8,881 nucleotides of DNA from Dehalococcoidia bacterium (lineage in GTDB: Bacteria > Chloroflexota > Dehalococcoidia > JAENJB01): positions 1 to 8,881 of the forward strand of contig JAENJB010000076.1 of the NCBI GenBank assembly GCA_016844565.1, read 5' to 3'. Shown piece after piece: positions 5,990-8,881 of this stretch. Position numbers and translations under genes: made by a program. Within the stretch, counting starts at the first letter, position 1. The number at the start of each line of letters is the position of its first letter. Below the pieces are notes generated by a model. That model did no database searches. It saw only the letters and a program-made list of their open reading frames with translations, and was not told the origin of the DNA.

Positions 5990-6868
5990 TCACGACTTTG
6001 CCTTCCGCAACCTCCGCCTCAGGTAGATAACCACCAGACCGGCCGCCACCCAGACGGGCGAGAAAATGACCACCCACACCAGGATGTCGAACAGTACCCG
6101 GACAAAGCCGATAAAGCCCCTCGCCGCCGAGCGGAGTGTCTCGCCGGGGGTCCAGCCTTTGGTCACCACGGGCTTCGCCTCCGGGCCGAGGCGCATGGTC
6201 ACCGATATCAGAGACTCCCGCACGTTGCCCTCCAGAAACTTGATCCTGCCCTTCACGCTCTCTATCTGGCCGCGGATGTTGTTGAGCTCCCGCTGCACCT
6301 GAAGGGTCTCCTCCACTGTCTTGGCCTTCTCCATGATCTTCAGGAACTGGGCCTCTCCAGCTTCCAGGTTTTTCAACCTGGCCTGCAGGTCGGTAAACTC
6401 CTCGGTGATGTCCTGGGCGTTGGTATTGAGAGTTTTCACCTCTTTGGCAAGAGCCTTAATGGCCTGCAACGCCTCGCCTAGCTTCGCCGCCGGCACGCGG
6501 ATGGAAACAAAGGAAACAGCGCCCGGGACCATCTCGGTGACCTGAGAGGAGACAACGAAGCCACCCAACCCCTCCGCCAGAGCAGAGATGGCATCCGCCG
6601 CCTTCGGGAAATCGTCAACCACGATGTCTACACTGGCAGTCCTGATCACCAGCCGGTCGCTCACCGCCGCAGGAGCTCCCCCAACGCCCCCATCTCCCCG
6701 GAGGGCCTGCTCCGGCTGGACCCTGATAGAAGGCGCCGGCATCGGCGCGAGCGATGGAAGAGTATCGACAGACTTTCTCGGCGCCGCACAGGATGCGCCG
6801 GCCACAAGAACAAGTGCCAAGGGCACCAGCAAGAACCATCTCAAACCCGACCCAAAGATCATCTTCAT
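5990..6868 (-). CDS. DUF4349-domain membrane-anchored lipoprotein
   Basis: The start at 6868 is fixed by GGAGGTG five bases upstream (6874-6880, minus strand). The 292-residue product has a signal peptide with 'LVAGASC' (21-27; Cys27 is a probable lipid attachment site) and a Pro/Ala-rich linker to about residue 70. The DUF4349 domain follows: 'DRLVIRTASVDIVVDDF' (71-87), 'GGFVVSSQV' (102-110) and 'VSIRVPAAKLGEAL' (121-134). A coiled-coil runs about 155-215 ('EEFTDLQARLKNLEAGE' onward, heptad spaced). Near the C-terminus lies a transmembrane helix (about 252-283) with a basic tail 'RRRLRKAKS'. The family has this exact order and size. It should lie outside the membrane, held at both ends. The function is unknown; a role in envelope organisation or sensing is only a guess. 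It is first in an operon with the MetE-like gene and divergent from the UbiD gene. Confidence 0.9.
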   Translation of the reverse strand: MKMIFGSGLRWFLLVPLALVLVAGASCAAPRKSVDTLPSLAPMPAPSIRVQPEQALRGDGGVGGAPAAVSDRLVIRTASVDIVVDDFPKAADAISALAEGLGGFVVSSQVTEMVPGAVSFVSIRVPAAKLGEALQAIKALAKEVKTLNTNAQDITEEFTDLQARLKNLEAGEAQFLKIMEKAKTVEETLQVQRELNNIRGQIESVKGRIKFLEGNVRESLISVTMRLGPEAKPVVTKGWTPGETLRSAARGFIGFVRVLFDILVWVVIFSPVWVAAGLVVIYLRRRLRKAKS

Positions 6869-6893
6869 GCGAACACCTCCTGAATCAGTGCTA

Positions 6894-6922
6894 ATTATAT
6901 AACGCCGCCGCCCATTTGTAGA
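6894..6922 (-). promoter_or_regulatory. sigma-70-type promoter for the DUF4349-MetE-like operon
   Basis: On the minus strand TATAAT (6899-6894) is a perfect -10, with TCTACA (6922-6917; four of six matches to TTGACA) at a 17-base spacing. The start of transcription would fall near 6887, about 20 bases before the ATG, leaving just room for the Shine-Dalgarno. Confidence 0.6.
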
Positions 6923-6997
6923 TAGTGCACCTGGAAGGAGAGCGCGGGAAACAGCGGTCCATCACGATATGCAGGTGTGAGGTTTGCTCAGTCAATG

Positions 6998-7003
6998 TAT
7001 AAT
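6998..7003 (+). promoter_or_regulatory. candidate -10 element for the UbiD-family gene
   Basis: A perfect TATAAT lies 93 bases upstream of the UbiD start codon, directly preceded by TG. No good -35 is present at 16-18 bases (GTGTGA at 6975-6980 is poor), so this promoter would be weak or activator-dependent. The leader of nearly 90 bases holds only a short hairpin (TCTCC 7025-7029 with GGAGA 7037-7041) and no riboswitch I recognise. Confidence 0.45.
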
Positions 7004-7096
7004 CGGGGCATTGGATGCGGTCCATCTCCAGCAAGGGGAGAGGAAAAACGTTTGGGGAAGCATCAGCGATAAGCACAACGCGAGAGGAGGGAACCC

Positions 7097-8719
7097 ATGT
7101 CTTACTACCAGGATTTCAGGGAATATCTGGCCGCCCTTGAAGCTGCCGGCAAGCTGAGACGAGTGAACAAACAGATCAATAAGGACACCGAACTCCATCC
7201 GCTGGTAGCCTGGCAGTTCCGGGGACTGGAGGAGGCCGACCGCACCGGCTTCCTGTTCGACAGGGTAACCGACATCAAGGGTAAGAAATACAAGGGCGGC
7301 GTGGCCTCCAGCGTCATCGCGCCCTCCCGGCAGGTATATGCCATGGCGATGAAGTGCGAGCCGGGGGAGATAAATGAGAAGTGGGCCAAGGCGTATCAGC
7401 GCCCTCGCCCTCCCCGCCTGGTGAGCACCGGCCCGGTGAAAGAGGAGATACATGCCGGCAAGAGCCTGCTCCAACACGGCGGCCTGTACGAGTTCGCCAT
7501 ACCGATCACCGCCAACGGCTGGGAGTCGCTCCCGCGCCTCAGCGCCCTCTCGTGGCACACCAAGGACCCGGATACCGGCATCACCAATGTCGGCACCTAC
7601 AACGGCTACCTCCTGGGACCGGCGCGCTCGTCCTGCCGCACTATTCAGAGCCACCTCCAGATTCACTGGAACAAGTGCCGCCAGAGAGGCATCCCCCTCC
7701 AAGCCGCCGCCGTGGTGGGCGCCGTCCCGGTGGTGGTCCTGACCAGCGTCATCAAGGTGCCCTACGGTGTCAACGAGCTGGACATCGCCGGCGGCATCGC
7801 CGGCCGGCCCATCGAGGTGGTGAAATGCGAGACGGTGGACCTAGAGGTACCCGCCAGCGCCGAGGTGGTGATTGAAGGGGAGATCCCCACCGACTACCGC
7901 GAGCCAGACCCGGCCAGCGCCGAGCACACCGGCTATACCCTGCTCAACTCGAAGGTCTATGCCTTCAAGGTCAAGGCTATCACGCACCGCAAGAACCCCA
8001 TCTGGCACGACATGATAATCCATACCCCACCCTGCGAGGACAGCACCATCAGGATGCTGAGCAACTGCGCCCGGATGATGACCTTTCTCAAAGATAGCTG
8101 CGGCATCGCCGAGGTGAAGGATGTCGCCTTCCACCAGTGCAGTGCGGCCAACCGCATCTGCGTCATCCAGATGCAGGACCTCGGAGCGCGGACGCATAAC
8201 TCGGTGGTGTGGCAGGCCCTGCTGGGCTCCCTGGCCGTCTGGCCGCGGATACCCAAGGTCGTTATCGCCGTGGACGAGGATATCGACCCGTGGGACCTGG
8301 AATCGGTCCTCTGGGCGGTGAGCTTCCGCTGGCAGCCACACCGCGACACCAAGATCATACAGGGACGGCGGGCCAACCTCGACCAGTCCGGCGGGCCTCA
8401 CACCCTGGCGCAGGAAGAGATTTACTATCCCATCTCTCCAACACAACCATTGGGCCATTCGGCCATGCTCATGGACGCCACGCGGAAATGGGACTACACC
8501 CCTATCTCCCTGCCGCAGCGCTCCTACATGGAACACGCGCAGAAACTTTGGGAGGAACTGGGCTTCACACCTCTCAAGCCACGTCAGCCATGGTATGGCT
8601 ACTCTCTCGGTGTCTGGCCGGAGAGCTACCAGCGCCACGCCGACCTCTCGGCAAAGGGCGAGTTCGAGCAGGTCGCCCGGGAGCTCATGGCCCGCGGGGA
8701 GAAGATAGAGAAGCCGTAG
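7097..8719 (+). CDS. UbiD-family prenylated-flavin (de)carboxylase with atypical active site
   Basis: UbiD enzymes use prenylated FMN to add or remove CO2 on aromatic or unsaturated acids. This 540-residue protein starts after AGGAGGG (7085-7091), five bases from the ATG. Family features run in order: 'YQDFREYLAALEAAGKLRRV' (4-23), 'GITNVGTYNGYLLGP' (161-175), 'VVGAVPVVVLTS' (206-217), 'PYGVNELDIAGGIAGRPIEV' (222-241), 'ETVDLEVPASAEVVIEGEIP' (245-264), 'YREPDPASAEHTGY' (267-280) and 'DPWDLESVLWAVSFRWQP' (398-415). By alignment to the usual N-x-G-x-Y-R motif, Asn164 fits the metal ligand, but the catalytic Arg is replaced by Asn169. In the usual E-G-P-F-G-E motif the first Glu is Asp271 and the second is Glu276. 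The Arg/Glu/Glu triad therefore reads Asn/Asp/Glu. No UbiX-type flavin prenyltransferase gene lies in this window. It is cytoplasmic; the substrate is unknown. True quinone-pathway UbiD is unlikely. Confidence 0.92.
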   Translation: MSYYQDFREYLAALEAAGKLRRVNKQINKDTELHPLVAWQFRGLEEADRTGFLFDRVTDIKGKKYKGGVASSVIAPSRQVYAMAMKCEPGEINEKWAKAYQRPRPPRLVSTGPVKEEIHAGKSLLQHGGLYEFAIPITANGWESLPRLSALSWHTKDPDTGITNVGTYNGYLLGPARSSCRTIQSHLQIHWNKCRQRGIPLQAAAVVGAVPVVVLTSVIKVPYGVNELDIAGGIAGRPIEVVKCETVDLEVPASAEVVIEGEIPTDYREPDPASAEHTGYTLLNSKVYAFKVKAITHRKNPIWHDMIIHTPPCEDSTIRMLSNCARMMTFLKDSCGIAEVKDVAFHQCSAANRICVIQMQDLGARTHNSVVWQALLGSLAVWPRIPKVVIAVDEDIDPWDLESVLWAVSFRWQPHRDTKIIQGRRANLDQSGGPHTLAQEEIYYPISPTQPLGHSAMLMDATRKWDYTPISLPQRSYMEHAQKLWEELGFTPLKPRQPWYGYSLGVWPESYQRHADLSAKGEFEQVARELMARGEKIEKP

Positions 8720-8833
8720 CATAAGAACCTAGCAAGATTCCAATTTCTCTCTGGAGAAGGGAAAGTTTATAATATACCGCATCTAGTGCCTACTTGCAGA
8801 AATCCGCGCCAACATCGTCGGCGAGTCTGCTTT

Positions 8834-8881
8834 CCGTTCGCCCTGAGCTTGTCGAAGGGCGAGGCCGTGTGGTTCGACAGG
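8834..8881. repeat. second dispersed hairpin repeat, cut by the window end
   Basis: TCGCCCT (8838-8844) and AGGGCGA (8856-8862) form a 7-bp stem around an 11-base loop containing 'GAGCTTGTCGA'. The following 'GGTTCGACAGG' (8871-8881) and the leading 'CCGTTCG' (8834-8840) look like the left half of a longer palindrome of the 'GAGCTTGTCGAA' type. From general knowledge this is another abundant intergenic repeat of Dehalococcoidia-like genomes. It lies 115 bases past the UbiD stop; the stretch between (8720-8833) shows only a weak TATAAT (8768-8773) without a convincing -35. Confidence 0.7.

Noticed and set aside
5339..6481. A 380-codon open frame on the plus strand, longer than the genes it covers
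   Set aside because: It lies antisense across two well-supported genes (MetE-like and DUF4349), has Leu/His/Pro/Arg-rich composition with no domain, and no ribosome-binding site. It is a by-product of GC-rich codon use.
7004..7096. Riboswitch or attenuator in the UbiD leader
   Set aside because: Only a five-pair stem is visible and no conserved aptamer pattern was recognised; a covariance-model search would decide.
7841..8722. A 293-codon open frame on the minus strand
   Set aside because: It is wholly antisense to the UbiD-family gene, with low-complexity Gly/Val/Asp/Arg-rich sequence and no recognisable motif.
8745..8758. Possible terminator hairpin TTCTC-TCTG-GAGAA after the UbiD gene
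   Set aside because: Only five mostly weak base pairs, and it is followed by GGGAAAG rather than a T run.
1..8881. A defence system, CRISPR array, toxin-antitoxin pair or mobile element as the hidden system
   Set aside because: No nuclease, helicase, integrase, transposase, toxin fold or spaced repeat array is present; the genes are metabolic and envelope types.

Overview
The window is GC-rich and gene-dense, with short gaps and strong Shine-Dalgarno sequences. It most resembles an environmental Chloroflexota (Dehalococcoidia-like) genome. That placement is an inference. It rests on the protein set (DUF4870 and DUF4349 membrane proteins, a free-standing MetE-like methyltransferase, a UbiD-family decarboxylase) and on two hairpin repeats of the 'CCCTGAGCGAAGCGAAGGG' and 'CCCTGAGCTTGTCGAAGGG' kinds, which I recall as abundant in such genomes. 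No tRNA, rRNA, CRISPR array, transposase or phage gene was seen.

Left part (1-2610). A DUF4870-type membrane protein, cut by the window edge, lies on the minus strand, followed by a short decayed coding stretch. Next is a small FMN-binding split-barrel protein on the minus strand, divergent from a plus-strand pair, msrP and msrQ. These encode a periplasm-type methionine sulfoxide reductase: a Tat-exported molybdenum subunit and its haem membrane partner. The msrP gene is damaged near its 3' end. Roughly 25-30 conserved codons are missing and the frame shifts, yet the normal C-terminal tail survives in another frame, and its stop codon overlaps the msrQ start by one base.

Middle (2540-4865). 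A 65-bp imperfect hairpin repeat sits between msrQ and a convergent proline-rich lipoprotein gene whose frame runs into the repeat; a one-base frameshift just before the repeat is likely. After a 360-bp gap holding a pair of 15-bp direct repeats and a near-consensus sigma-70 promoter comes a plus-strand pair: an Asp/Glu racemase-superfamily enzyme (maleate isomerase/arylmalonate decarboxylase type, both active-site cysteines present) and an 83-residue two-helix membrane protein.

Right part (4889-8881). On the minus strand a DUF4349 lipoprotein and a MetE-C-like methyltransferase form a tight operon, divergent from a plus-strand UbiD-family decarboxylase. The decarboxylase appears to lack two of the three classical catalytic residues. 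The window ends inside a second hairpin repeat.

I found no clearly new multi-gene system. The most notable observations are the broken msrP, the variant UbiD active site, the lipoprotein gene running into a repeat, and the paired direct repeats upstream of the racemase promoter.
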